A stretch of DNA of 64,000 nt from Saprospiraceae bacterium. Its GTDB lineage: Bacteria > Bacteroidota > Bacteroidia > Chitinophagales > Saprospiraceae. The stretch covers positions 248,001 through 312,000 of the forward strand of contig JADKAA010000029.1 of NCBI GenBank assembly GCA_016715465.1, in the 5' to 3' direction. The notes under the pieces were generated by a model. That model saw only the letters and a list, made by a program, of their open reading frames with translations, ran no database searches and was not told the DNA's origin. Positions 1 through 7,395 of the stretch are shown piece by piece (position 1 is the stretch's first letter; the number at the start of each line of letters is the position of its first letter). Position numbers and translations under genes: made by a program.

Positions 1-2
1 CT

Positions 3-698
3 GATAAAATAAAACTGATCGCCATTGATGGCGTTTTCAGTATGGAAGGAGACATAGCCAAGTTGCCTCAAATTGTGGAGCTTGCTGAAAAGTACAATGC
101 AAACATCATGGTGGATGATGCCCATGGCTTGGGTGTTTTAGGTCCATTGGGAAGAGGTACTGCAGCTCACTTTGGACTTACCGATAAAGTTGACCTTATT
201 ATGGGTACTTTTTCAGAATCTCTGGCTACCATTGGAGGTTTTATTGCAGCTGATCTCGATACCATTAATTATCTGAAGCATAACGCAAGGTCTCTGATAT
301 TTAGTGCCAGTATTGCACCGGCAAATGCGGCAGCAGTGCTTGCTGCCCTGGAAGTAATTAAGGAAGAGCCGGAAAGAATTACCAGGCTTTGGGACAATAC
401 CCATTATGCTATGAAGTTAATTAAAGAAGCGGGATTCGATACTGGTCACACAGAAACTCCAATCATACCTATTTACATACGGGATGATTTCAAAACATTC
501 CAATTGACAAAAATGCTTCAGGATCAGGGAGTTTTTGTAAATCCTGTGGTATCTCCCGCTGTAGCAAGTACCAGCTCTCTCATCAGATTTTCGCTGATGG
601 CTACACACACATTTGAACAAATTGAGGAGGCAATAGATAAGCTGGCCACTATTAGTAAAAAACTCGATATTCTCCAAACCAATAAGGTGAACGCATGA
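3..698 (+). CDS. spt: Serine palmitoyltransferase-like alpha-oxoamine synthase, C-terminal part (gene cut by window start)
   Basis: The frame is open from base 3, so the first part of the gene lies outside the window. The family is PLP-dependent fold-type I alpha-oxoamine synthases (serine palmitoyltransferase, 8-amino-7-oxononanoate synthase, 2-amino-3-ketobutyrate CoA ligase), which condense an amino acid with an acyl-CoA. The DDAHGLGVLG motif (codons near 114-143) holds the Asp and His that contact PLP. The GTFSxS motif follows at 204-221, where the family carries the Schiff-base lysine as FSKS; here bases 216-218 are GAA, giving FSES. The serine palmitoyltransferase reading rests mainly on the next two genes, which resemble ceramide synthase and ceramide reductase. 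The stop overlaps the next start as ATGA, so translation is probably coupled. As written the protein should be inactive as a synthase unless the base is an error. Confidence 0.8.
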   Translation, partial: DKIKLIAIDGVFSMEGDIAKLPQIVELAEKYNANIMVDDAHGLGVLGPLGRGTAAHFGLTDKVDLIMGTFSESLATIGGFIAADLDTINYLKHNARSLIFSASIAPANAAAVLAALEVIKEEPERITRLWDNTHYAMKLIKEAGFDTGHTETPIIPIYIRDDFKTFQLTKMLQDQGVFVNPVVSPAVASTSSLIRFSLMATHTFEQIEEAIDKLATISKKLDILQTNKVNA

Positions 699-1825
699 GT
701 ATAGAGATCAGAAAGGTCGAAACGGACAAGGAAAAAAAACAATTCATTGATTTTCCTCACGATCTTTATAAAACTGATCCAAATTATGTACCCGAAATTT
801 ACCTTGCGGTTTCAGAATTAATCAGCGAGAAAAAAAATCCATTTTTCAAACACTCCAAAGCATCTCTTTATCTGGCTTACAAGGATGACAAAATTGTTGG
901 GCGAGTAGCTGCAATAATAAACAACAATTACAACAAATTTCACACTTGTAATGTGGGTTTTTTTGGATTGTTTGATGTCATCGACGACCAGGAAGTTGCC
1001 AATTCATTACTTGATGCCGCTATGGCCTACGGAAAAGCAAATGGGGTGGACAGGGTCCTTGGCCCTACCAATTTTACCACCAATGATACGGCAGGTCTGC
1101 TGGTAGAAGGCTTCGATTCTCCTCCCGTGGTTCAAATGACGTACAATTATGCTTATTACCAGCGATTGATAGAGCATTATGGCTTTACGAAAGACATGGA
1201 TATGTATGCATTCTGGATACCCACTAAAACAGCCAATGAAAAGTCTCTTTTACTGTCAGAAAGATTAAAGGAAAGGCTTAATTCCAGAGGCATAACTTTT
1301 AGAAACCTCAACATGAAGAAATTCAAAACTGAGGTGGACAAGGTAAGAAACATTTACCGTGCAGCATGGGAGAAAAACTGGGGCTTTGTGCCCCCTACTG
1401 ATGAAGAGTTTGATTTTCTTGCGGAGGGATTAAAAATGATTCTCGATGAAAGGTACGCCTACATCGCAGAAGAAAATGGGGAGATGATAGGTTTTGCAGT
1501 GGGCTTGCCTGACGTCAATGAAATTATGATTAATGTAAAAAAAGGAAGACTGTTTCCTTTTGGAATATTCAAATTGCTTTTTGGGAAGAAAAAAGTAAAA
1601 AAAGTGCGTATTGTCCTTCTTGGTGTGAAAGAGGAATACCGAAAAATTGGGATTGAAGCCATCTTTTATGCCAATTTAATTCGAGCAGCACAAAATAATA
1701 ATCTACTTGGTGGTGAGGCCTCCTGGATCCTGGAATCCAATCAAATGATGGTTCAGGGAGCAGAAAATCTCAATGGAAAAAAATATAAAACCTACCGCAT
1801 TTACACAAAAAATGTGGCCGGCTAA
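695..1825 (+). CDS. GNAT-family acyltransferase, candidate bacterial ceramide synthase (bCerS-like)
   Basis: The product is 376 residues, much longer than a simple GNAT. It has an N-terminal part with the DPNYVPE segment and a C-terminal acetyltransferase-like fold (YIAEENGEMIGFAVGLPD, then VLLGVKEEYRKIGIE, the acyl-CoA-binding region). No signal peptide or membrane segment is visible. In Caulobacter the enzyme that N-acylates 3-oxo-sphinganine is a GNAT-like protein encoded near serine palmitoyltransferase and an epimerase-like reductase. The same trio in the same order here is the basis for the call. The start is ATG in an ATGA overlap with the upstream gene. The function is inferred from context plus family; an uncharacterised N-acyltransferase is the alternative. 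Confidence 0.65.
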   Translation: MSIEIRKVETDKEKKQFIDFPHDLYKTDPNYVPEIYLAVSELISEKKNPFFKHSKASLYLAYKDDKIVGRVAAIINNNYNKFHTCNVGFFGLFDVIDDQEVANSLLDAAMAYGKANGVDRVLGPTNFTTNDTAGLLVEGFDSPPVVQMTYNYAYYQRLIEHYGFTKDMDMYAFWIPTKTANEKSLLLSERLKERLNSRGITFRNLNMKKFKTEVDKVRNIYRAAWEKNWGFVPPTDEEFDFLAEGLKMILDERYAYIAEENGEMIGFAVGLPDVNEIMINVKKGRLFPFGIFKLLFGKKKVKKVRIVLLGVKEEYRKIGIEAIFYANLIRAAQNNNLLGGEASWILESNQMMVQGAENLNGKKYKTYRIYTKNVAG

Positions 1826-1843
1826 GCCCTTAAAAAATACCCT

Positions 1844-2833
1844 TTGAAACGATTGCTGATTACCGGAGCTACAGGCTTTATTGGTGGATTTTTGGCCGAA
1901 GAAGCTATCAGGAAAGGCTTTCACGTAATTGCCTCTGTTAGAAAAAAAAGTGACCTCAGCTATATTAAACATTTGCAGTTAGAATACGTCGAATTGGACC
2001 TGTCTTCTAGTGCCTCAATGGTATCCATATTAAATGAGGTTAAACCAGACTACATCATTCACAATGCAGGATTGACCAAAGCGGCCTCACAAGCTGAATA
2101 TGATGTGGTAAATGCTGATTATACCAATAACCTTGCCCTGGCCTCCATGCAAGCTGAAAAAATTCCGGCAAAGTTTCTCTATATGAGTAGTTTGGCTTCT
2201 TATGGACCGGCTGATTTTCAATCCGATGACACTGTAATGGAACACCACACCCCTCATCCAGTTACCATGTACGGTCGAAGCAAATTAAAGGCGGAAAACA
2301 TGCTGAAATCAATTCCGGGTTTAAACTACCTCATATTTAGACCCACTGCGGTATACGGTCCAAGAGAAAAGGATCTTTTTACCGTTTTTAAGATGGTGGA
2401 TAAGGGAATTGCAGTGCACACAGGAAAAGGGGATCAAAAATTGACTTTTATTTATGTTTTTGATTTGATTGAATTAATGTTAAGGTCTTTGGAAAATAAT
2501 GCAGTAGCAAAATCTTATTTTGTGACAGATGGAAAAGTTTATAATACAAAAGATTTAAACCGCATCATTGGTGAAAATTTAGGCAAAAAAACTGTCAAAA
2601 TTGGCTTACCTTTGACCATCATCTCCATAGTAGGACTTGTTTCCGAGTGGATTGGGAAATTGAGCGGTAAAATTCCAAGTTTAAACAGGGATAAACTCAA
2701 TGAAATTAAGGCCTCAAACTGGCAATGCAATGCCGAACCCTTATTTGAAGATACGGCGTACAGGCCTCAGGTAACATTGGAGGATGGCTTATCGCGAACC
2801 GTAAAATGGTATCGTGCAAATAAATGGATATAA
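1844..2833 (+). CDS. NAD-dependent epimerase/dehydratase-fold protein, candidate ceramide reductase (CerR-like)
   Basis: This 329-residue extended short-chain dehydrogenase has the Rossmann motif TGATGFIG at residues 7-14 and a catalytic YGRSK (Tyr143, Lys147), preceded by the serine-rich YMSSLASYG. The cofactor is NAD(P)H. In bacterial sphingolipid synthesis an epimerase-like protein of this type reduces 3-oxo-ceramide, and it sits beside serine palmitoyltransferase and the ceramide synthase. The start appears to be TTG at 1844, 18 bases after the preceding stop; no ATG lies nearer in frame. The C-terminal region is typical of the family. A sugar or sterol epimerase/dehydrogenase role cannot be excluded from sequence alone. 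Confidence 0.65.
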   Translation: MKRLLITGATGFIGGFLAEEAIRKGFHVIASVRKKSDLSYIKHLQLEYVELDLSSSASMVSILNEVKPDYIIHNAGLTKAASQAEYDVVNADYTNNLALASMQAEKIPAKFLYMSSLASYGPADFQSDDTVMEHHTPHPVTMYGRSKLKAENMLKSIPGLNYLIFRPTAVYGPREKDLFTVFKMVDKGIAVHTGKGDQKLTFIYVFDLIELMLRSLENNAVAKSYFVTDGKVYNTKDLNRIIGENLGKKTVKIGLPLTIISIVGLVSEWIGKLSGKIPSLNRDKLNEIKASNWQCNAEPLFEDTAYRPQVTLEDGLSRTVKWYRANKWI

Positions 2834-2845
2834 AAATAGTTATAC

Positions 2846-3556
2846 ATGACAAAAGAATCTGGTAAAACGAAAGTTGAAAAACCAAAAGGTAAATTGGGTA
2901 TTTTATTACCCGGTTTGGGGGCAGTTGCCACAACTACTATTGCGGGTGTAATCGCTGTAAATAAAGGCATATCGAAACCCGTAGGGTCCCTTACCCAAAT
3001 TGGAAGAATGAGGGTTGGAAAAAGAACCGTTAAAAACAACCCGCTCATCAGTGAAGTTGTTCCTATTCATCCATTAAAGGATGTAGTGTTTGGTGGTTGG
3101 GATATTTATGAAGACAATGTATATGAGTCCGCAATCAATGCCGCGGTTCTCGACAAAACACTTCTGGATAAAATCAAAGGGCAGTTGGTGAAGATTAAGC
3201 CAATGAAAGCGGTATTTGATCCAGAATATGTAAAAAGGCTTGATGGCAAATTTATAAAAAAGGGCAAAACCAAAATGGATCTTGCCAAAGCCATCATGAA
3301 GGACATTGAAACTTTTAAAAAAGAAAATAAGTGCGACAGGGTTGTGATGGTTTGGTGCGGGTCAACTGAGATTTATATCCAGGAGTCAGCGGTGCATCAA
3401 TCTCTTGCGGCTTTGGAAAAAGGAATGAAGGAAAATCACAAAGACGTTCCTCCATCCATGTTGTATGCCTATGCAGCCATAAAGATGGGCGTTCCTTATG
3501 CCAACGGAGCTCCAAATTTATCTTGCGATATTCCGGAGCTTGTAGAGTTGGCATAA
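2846..3556 (+). CDS. ino1: myo-Inositol-1-phosphate synthase, N-terminal part (stopped by an in-frame TAA)
   Basis: This is the N-terminal half of the NAD-dependent enzyme that converts glucose-6-phosphate to inositol-3-phosphate. The NAD-binding motif is GILLPGLGAVATTTIAGV near residues 18-35, followed by the family's Rossmann region and YANGAPNLSCDIPELVELA just before the stop. The TAA at 3554-3556 falls where the family has Glu or Lys in ELA(E/K), and the same frame continues straight on as TKTPIAGKDFKTGQT, the second-half core. One substitution (GAA or AAA to TAA) therefore splits an otherwise intact gene of about 440 codons. It starts 12 bases after the cerR-like gene and is likely co-transcribed with it. 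Inositol made here would feed inositol lipids. Confidence 0.85.
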   Translation: MTKESGKTKVEKPKGKLGILLPGLGAVATTTIAGVIAVNKGISKPVGSLTQIGRMRVGKRTVKNNPLISEVVPIHPLKDVVFGGWDIYEDNVYESAINAAVLDKTLLDKIKGQLVKIKPMKAVFDPEYVKRLDGKFIKKGKTKMDLAKAIMKDIETFKKENKCDRVVMVWCGSTEIYIQESAVHQSLAALEKGMKENHKDVPPSMLYAYAAIKMGVPYANGAPNLSCDIPELVELA

Positions 3557-3607
3557 ATTACAAAGACACCAATAGCCGGTAAAGATTTTAAAACGGGTCA
3601 AACCTTA

Positions 3608-4171
3608 ATGAAAACTGTCATTGCCCCAGGACTTAAAGCGAGAGCCTTAGGCGTAGATGGTTGGTTTTCTACCAACATACTTGGCAACAGGGATGGAGCG
3701 GTTCTGGATGATCCGGATAACTTTAAAACAAAAGAGGTTTCCAAACTCAGTGTGCTGGAAGATATTTTTGAACCTGAATCACAGCCTGAACTTTACAAGG
3801 ACATGTACCACAAAGTGCGTATCAATTATTATCCACCGAGGGGAGATAATAAAGAAAGCTGGGATAACATCGATATCAGAGGTTGGCTGGATTATCCAAT
3901 GCAGATTAAAGTTAATTTTTTATGCAGAGACTCTATTCTTGCAGCTCCAATTGTGCTAGATCTCGCTTTGTTTCTTGATCTTGCCAAGCGGGCGGGGATG
4001 TTTGGAATACAGGAATGGCTTTCATTTTATCTTAAATCGCCACAGGCTCCACAGGGACTACATCCCATCCACGATATATTTAAGCAATTAAATAAGCTGG
4101 AGAATACGCTGCGGTTTATGGCTGGTGAAGAACTCATAACCAATCTTGGACTGGATTACAACGACAAATAA
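3608..4171 (+). CDS. ino1: myo-Inositol-1-phosphate synthase, C-terminal part
   Basis: This continues the same frame as the part ending at 3556; coding similarity actually resumes at 3557, before this ATG. It carries the substrate-binding and catalytic region of the family: GKDFKTGQT (before the ATG), WFSTNILGNRDGAVLDD and the conserved lysine-containing C-terminal segments. If the upstream stop is real, this part could be translated only by re-initiation and would lack the NAD-binding half, so it should not act alone. If the stop is an error, 2846-4171 is one enzyme of roughly 440 residues. The 3' end is followed within 15 bases by a strong hairpin. Confidence 0.8.
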   Translation: MKTVIAPGLKARALGVDGWFSTNILGNRDGAVLDDPDNFKTKEVSKLSVLEDIFEPESQPELYKDMYHKVRINYYPPRGDNKESWDNIDIRGWLDYPMQIKVNFLCRDSILAAPIVLDLALFLDLAKRAGMFGIQEWLSFYLKSPQAPQGLHPIHDIFKQLNKLENTLRFMAGEELITNLGLDYNDK

Positions 4172-4186
4172 GATCGAACCAAATTT

Positions 4187-4214
4187 AAAAGGAGGGTAAG
4201 TCCCTCCTTTTTTT
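4187..4214 (+). terminator. Rho-independent terminator or attenuator between ino1 and the pgpA-like gene
   Basis: A perfect 10-bp stem AAAAGGAGGG / CCCTCCTTTT (4187-4196 with 4202-4211) has a 5-base loop and runs straight into a T tract ending at 4214, only four bases before the ATG at 4219. It should end or attenuate transcription from the ceramide/inositol genes into the phosphatase/GtrA/kinase genes. The stem also contains the only purine-rich, SD-like stretch before that ATG. Confidence 0.75.
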
Positions 4215-4218
4215 GTTT

Positions 4219-4695
4219 ATGTCAGAAACTAAGTCTATATACAAATGGCTGGCAACTTTTGGTGGAGTCGGTTATATGCCTAAAGCGCCGGGTACCTTTG
4301 GTGCGTTGGCAGCTTTACTACTGGTTTGGTTGCTTTCATTTTTTGTGACCGGGTATAATAATCAGCAGATTTTATTGTGGTTTCTGATTTTATCATCCTA
4401 TGTGTTAGGTATCATCAGTGTGCGTAAGTTAATGGATGCATGGGGTGACGATCCTTCAAAAGTGGTCATTGATGAAGCCTGTGGCCTTTGGATTTCATTG
4501 CTTTTCCTCCCGTTTACTGCACTGAATTTCATCCTGGCATTTATCTTATTTAGATTTTTCGACATCTTAAAACCGCTGGGCATAAGGAAGCTGGACAATA
4601 TGAAAGTTCTAAAAGCCCATGGGGTAATGCTGGACGATGTACTGGCTGGTGTTTACAGTTGTTTTGTGATTCATCTAATTCATTATTTGATATGA
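4219..4695 (+). CDS. pgpA: PgpA-like phosphatase (phosphatidylglycerophosphatase A family)
   Basis: The product is 158 residues with about four hydrophobic segments. Family motifs are present: GYMPKAPGTFGAL near the N-terminus, DPSKVVIDEACG in the middle, FRFFDILKPLGI, and LDDVLAGV near the end. PgpA removes the phosphate from phosphatidylglycerol phosphate at the inner membrane. In Bacteroides inositol-lipid clusters a PgpA-like protein sits beside inositol-phosphate synthase and is thought to dephosphorylate phosphatidylinositol phosphate, so that substrate is the better guess here (inference). ATG 4219 was chosen over an in-frame TTG six bases upstream that lies in the terminator T tract. 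The stop overlaps the next start as ATGA. Confidence 0.8.
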   Translation: MSETKSIYKWLATFGGVGYMPKAPGTFGALAALLLVWLLSFFVTGYNNQQILLWFLILSSYVLGIISVRKLMDAWGDDPSKVVIDEACGLWISLLFLPFTALNFILAFILFRFFDILKPLGIRKLDNMKVLKAHGVMLDDVLAGVYSCFVIHLIHYLI

Positions 4696-5126
4696 TAAGA
4701 GAGGAAACAATAAGATCAGCAGAGCATAAGAGTCGTCATACCATTGGCTTTAAAAAGAGTTTCTTGCGTTCACTATTTACCTCGTTAACCGCAACCATAG
4801 TTGACTTTTTAGTTTCTGTAATTTGTGCTGAGTTTCTATTTATTTATTATGTGACTGCCACAACGATTGGAGGACTCTTTGGTGCAACAACCAGTTTTTT
4901 CCTGGGTAGGGTTTGGGTATTCAAGAAAAAAAATGGGAAATTAAGAAATCAATTGATTCGCTTTCTTTTCACCAATACATTCAGTATCTTTTTAAATACT
5001 TCCGGTGTGTTTTTTATCGTAGAAACCTTCGATCTATCCTTTGTATGGTCCAGGGTTTGGGTAGCTTCCTTTGTGGGTTTTTTCTTCAATTTTCTGATGA
5101 ACAGATATTTTGTTTTCAGGTCATGA
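4692..5126 (+). CDS. GtrA-like four-helix membrane protein
   Basis: The 144-residue protein has four predicted membrane helices and the GtrA-family ending FFFNFLMNRYFVFRS; a conserved GRVWVFKK follows the second helix. GtrA-like proteins are linked to translocation of lipid-linked sugars or lipids across the inner membrane. Both ends overlap neighbours by four bases (ATGA), with the pgpA-like gene upstream and the lipid kinase downstream, so the three are almost certainly translated together. A flippase role for the lipid made by this cluster is inference. Confidence 0.75.
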   Translation: MIREETIRSAEHKSRHTIGFKKSFLRSLFTSLTATIVDFLVSVICAEFLFIYYVTATTIGGLFGATTSFFLGRVWVFKKKNGKLRNQLIRFLFTNTFSIFLNTSGVFFIVETFDLSFVWSRVWVASFVGFFFNFLMNRYFVFRS

Positions 5127-5650
5127 GTAAAAAACTGGTCGTCATTGCAAATCCATTTTCCGGAACCAGCACAAAGTCAAAGCTGGAAAAGATACTTCAT
5201 GAATTAAATGGCGGATACTTCGACCTCGAAGTAAAATATACCGAGTACGCGGGTCATGCCAAAATATTGGCTGCTGATGCCATCCTGGAAGGGGCAGAAA
5301 TTATTGCCGCTGCCGGAGGCGACGGTACAGTAAATGAAGTAGCATCACAGGTGTCTGGTACTGAAGCAACGCTTGGCATTTTACCAGGAGGAAGTGGCAA
5401 CGGTTTTGCCATGCATCTTGGATTAGGTCGAGACGCCATAAAAGCCTTTGATATGCTCAAGAAAGGCAAAACCAGCAAGGTAGACAGCTGCTGGGTAAAT
5501 GATGTTTTTTTCATTAATGTATCGGGACTTGGATTTGATGCCAGGGTTGCTTATCTCACTAAACACAATAAAAAAAAGAGGCTTCACTCAATACCTTTTT
5601 ACCACGCTGAGAGAAGCAAGAAATTTTTCTTCCCTTCCGCTCAGGATTGA
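5123..5650 (+). CDS. Diacylglycerol/sphingosine/ceramide kinase-family lipid kinase, N-terminal part (frameshifted)
   Basis: This is the start of a lipid kinase of the DAGK catalytic family. It has NPFSGTSTK near the N-terminus, the nucleotide motif AAGGDGTVNEV, and LPGGSGNGFA. The GSGN form is also seen in sphingosine kinases, whereas many bacterial diacylglycerol kinases have GTxND. The true product leaves this frame at the A8 run 5570-5577; downstream residues here (KRLHSIPFYH onward) are out of frame. Removing one A joins it to the part ending at 5999, giving about 291 residues, the usual family length. The start is ATG in an ATGA overlap with the GtrA-like gene. Given its neighbours, a ceramide or sphingoid-base kinase is as likely as a diacylglycerol kinase. 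Confidence 0.75.
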   Translation: MSKKLVVIANPFSGTSTKSKLEKILHELNGGYFDLEVKYTEYAGHAKILAADAILEGAEIIAAAGGDGTVNEVASQVSGTEATLGILPGGSGNGFAMHLGLGRDAIKAFDMLKKGKTSKVDSCWVNDVFFINVSGLGFDARVAYLTKHNKKKRLHSIPFYHAERSKKFFFPSAQD

Positions 5651-5999
5651 AACGGCTGACCAAATTTTGGAAGGAAACTACGCTGCGGCGATTGTAGCCA
5701 ATGCTTCTATGTATGGTTATAATTTTACCATTGCACCAACGGCAGCGTTGGATGACGGACTTTTTGATGTCATCCTGCTTAAAGAAGCCCCGGTATATAA
5801 ATATTTTCTAGCTTCTTACCGCATGCTTAACAAATCAATTCACAAAAGTTCTCTCGCTACAGTCTTCAAGACTTCCGCATTAAAAATTACCTGTCAGCGA
5901 CACGATTATTACCATGTGGATGGTGAGGGGTTCGAAATGAAAGAACCATTGTCCTATTCCATTAAAAGAAAAAACATTAAAGTCATAACGGCTTCATAA
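5571..5999 (+). CDS. Lipid kinase, C-terminal part (frame +1 relative to the N-terminal part)
   Basis: From about base 5571 this frame reads RGFTQYLFTTLREA and continues to the C-terminal beta-sandwich of the DAGK family, with APTAALDDGLFDVILLKE, the characteristic product-end motif, and YYHVDGEGF. There is no plausible start for this part alone, so it is the continuation of the gene starting at 5123. It is the last gene of the + strand cluster and converges on the radical SAM gene 35 bases later. Confidence 0.7.
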   Translation, partial: KKRGFTQYLFTTLREARNFSSLPLRIETADQILEGNYAAAIVANASMYGYNFTIAPTAALDDGLFDVILLKEAPVYKYFLASYRMLNKSIHKSSLATVFKTSALKITCQRHDYYHVDGEGFEMKEPLSYSIKRKNIKVITAS

Positions 6000-6033
6000 A
6001 ACGCATGGTATAATTAATCATGGGCCTTTAAAC

Positions 6034-7113
6034 TCAGGAAAAAAGCTGCAATTGCGTAGCGTGTTTTTGATTATAAAGGGCTGTATTTAGACTTATGGCA
6101 GGACCGTCAAGCATATATAACCTCTTGGCCATATGGAACTGTTGATGAATGATGTCCGCAATTTTACCAGAGCCAGTCATCCTTTCTTTATATTTGACAC
6201 TACCCAGTTCCCCCTGGTGCATGTTTCTTATTTTATTTAAAACTTTTTCTTTGCGCTCCGAAAAGTGGGTATCAAGCCAATTGCTGAAAATTTGTGCCAC
6301 ATCTCCATTAAGTCTGACAACAATATGACTCAATCGTCTGGCACCTGCTTCAGCTACCTTTTTGGCCAGGGGAAGGATATCTGTGTCATTCAGACCCGGA
6401 ATGATGGGTGCCGCCAGGACGGTGACTGGAATGCCCGCACCCGATAGTAACCTTATGGTTTCCAATCTCTTGCCTGTACTGCTGGTGCGGGGTTCCATCA
6501 CCCTTCTCAAATCATCATCTAAGGTATTCATGCTGATCGCTACGGAGATCAGGTTATGTTTGTTCAATTCTTTCAACAAATCCAGGTCCCTGAGTATAAG
6601 GGCATTTTTAGTGACAATGCCAACAGGATGTTTGTATTTCAAAAATACTTCCAATAGTTTTCGGGTGATGCCTAGTTCCTTTTCGACGGGTTGATAACAA
6701 TCTGTATTACCAGAAAGCATAACAGGACTTGCCTTCCAACTTTTGCGCTGGAGCAGTTTTTCAAGCAAGTCAGGTGCATTTTTTTTCACCAGTACTACGG
6801 ATTCAAATTCAAGTCCTGCACTGTACCCCCAGTAAACATGAGTAGTCCGTGCATAACAATATACACAGCCATGTTCGCAACCCTGGTAGGGATTGAGAGA
6901 ATATTCCATCCCTACATCAGGGCTCTCCACTTTGTTTACGATCGATTTGGGATGTGTTTCCACGAACTTAGTTTTAATAGGTGTTGCATCCTCCTCATCC
7001 ATGAATAACCAAGGCGCGGCATCCCTGATTTCATTGGCATATGGATTTGGTGTATTGATTTGTGCGCCTCGTCCTCTGACAGCCTGGTGAACTATGGGTA
7101 AATCAAATCTCAT
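6034..7113 (-). CDS. Radical SAM protein of the SplB/PA0069-like family
   Basis: The 359-residue protein has the radical SAM cysteine cluster CEHGCVYCYA (CxxxCxxC) near residues 79-88, then MLSGNTDCYQPVE and GLNDTDILPL segments typical of the PA0069-like relatives of spore photoproduct lyase. These proteins bind a 4Fe-4S cluster and S-adenosylmethionine; their substrate is unknown. It is transcribed towards the lipid cluster and away from the M16-like gene. The 280-base region upstream is strongly A+T rich and holds no other gene that I can support. Confidence 0.75.
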   Translation of the reverse strand: MRFDLPIVHQAVRGRGAQINTPNPYANEIRDAAPWLFMDEEDATPIKTKFVETHPKSIVNKVESPDVGMEYSLNPYQGCEHGCVYCYARTTHVYWGYSAGLEFESVVLVKKNAPDLLEKLLQRKSWKASPVMLSGNTDCYQPVEKELGITRKLLEVFLKYKHPVGIVTKNALILRDLDLLKELNKHNLISVAISMNTLDDDLRRVMEPRTSSTGKRLETIRLLSGAGIPVTVLAAPIIPGLNDTDILPLAKKVAEAGARRLSHIVVRLNGDVAQIFSNWLDTHFSERKEKVLNKIRNMHQGELGSVKYKERMTGSGKIADIIHQQFHMAKRLYMLDGPAISLNTALYNQKHATQLQLFS

Positions 7114-7395
7114 ACTACTAATATCTTGTCAATTATATGACAAATATATGGTCATTCTGAAATATTACGCATAATTTTGGCTAAATTTTTTTACATCTAT
7201 ATATTTATAATACATTATATATTGTTATTAAATTACTTATGCAATTATCTTTTATGGGTATTTCTTTAATTAATAACCAAAAACAGTAAAATCTATCTAC
7301 AATCTGGTCTGAGTAAAGCGATGTGAGAAGGCTTCTCTATTGGCGAGCAACCAACATTAAGGCTAATTTGCTACATTCGCACATAATTTATCCTG

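Noticed and set aside
4191..4196. GGAGGG as a Shine-Dalgarno site for pgpA
   Set aside because: It is over 20 bases from the ATG, buried in the hairpin stem, and Bacteroidota rarely use SD sites.
5570..5577. Programmed -1 ribosomal frameshift at the A8 run
   Set aside because: The required shift is +1, there is no downstream stimulatory structure seen, and other genes carry the same kind of homopolymer break.
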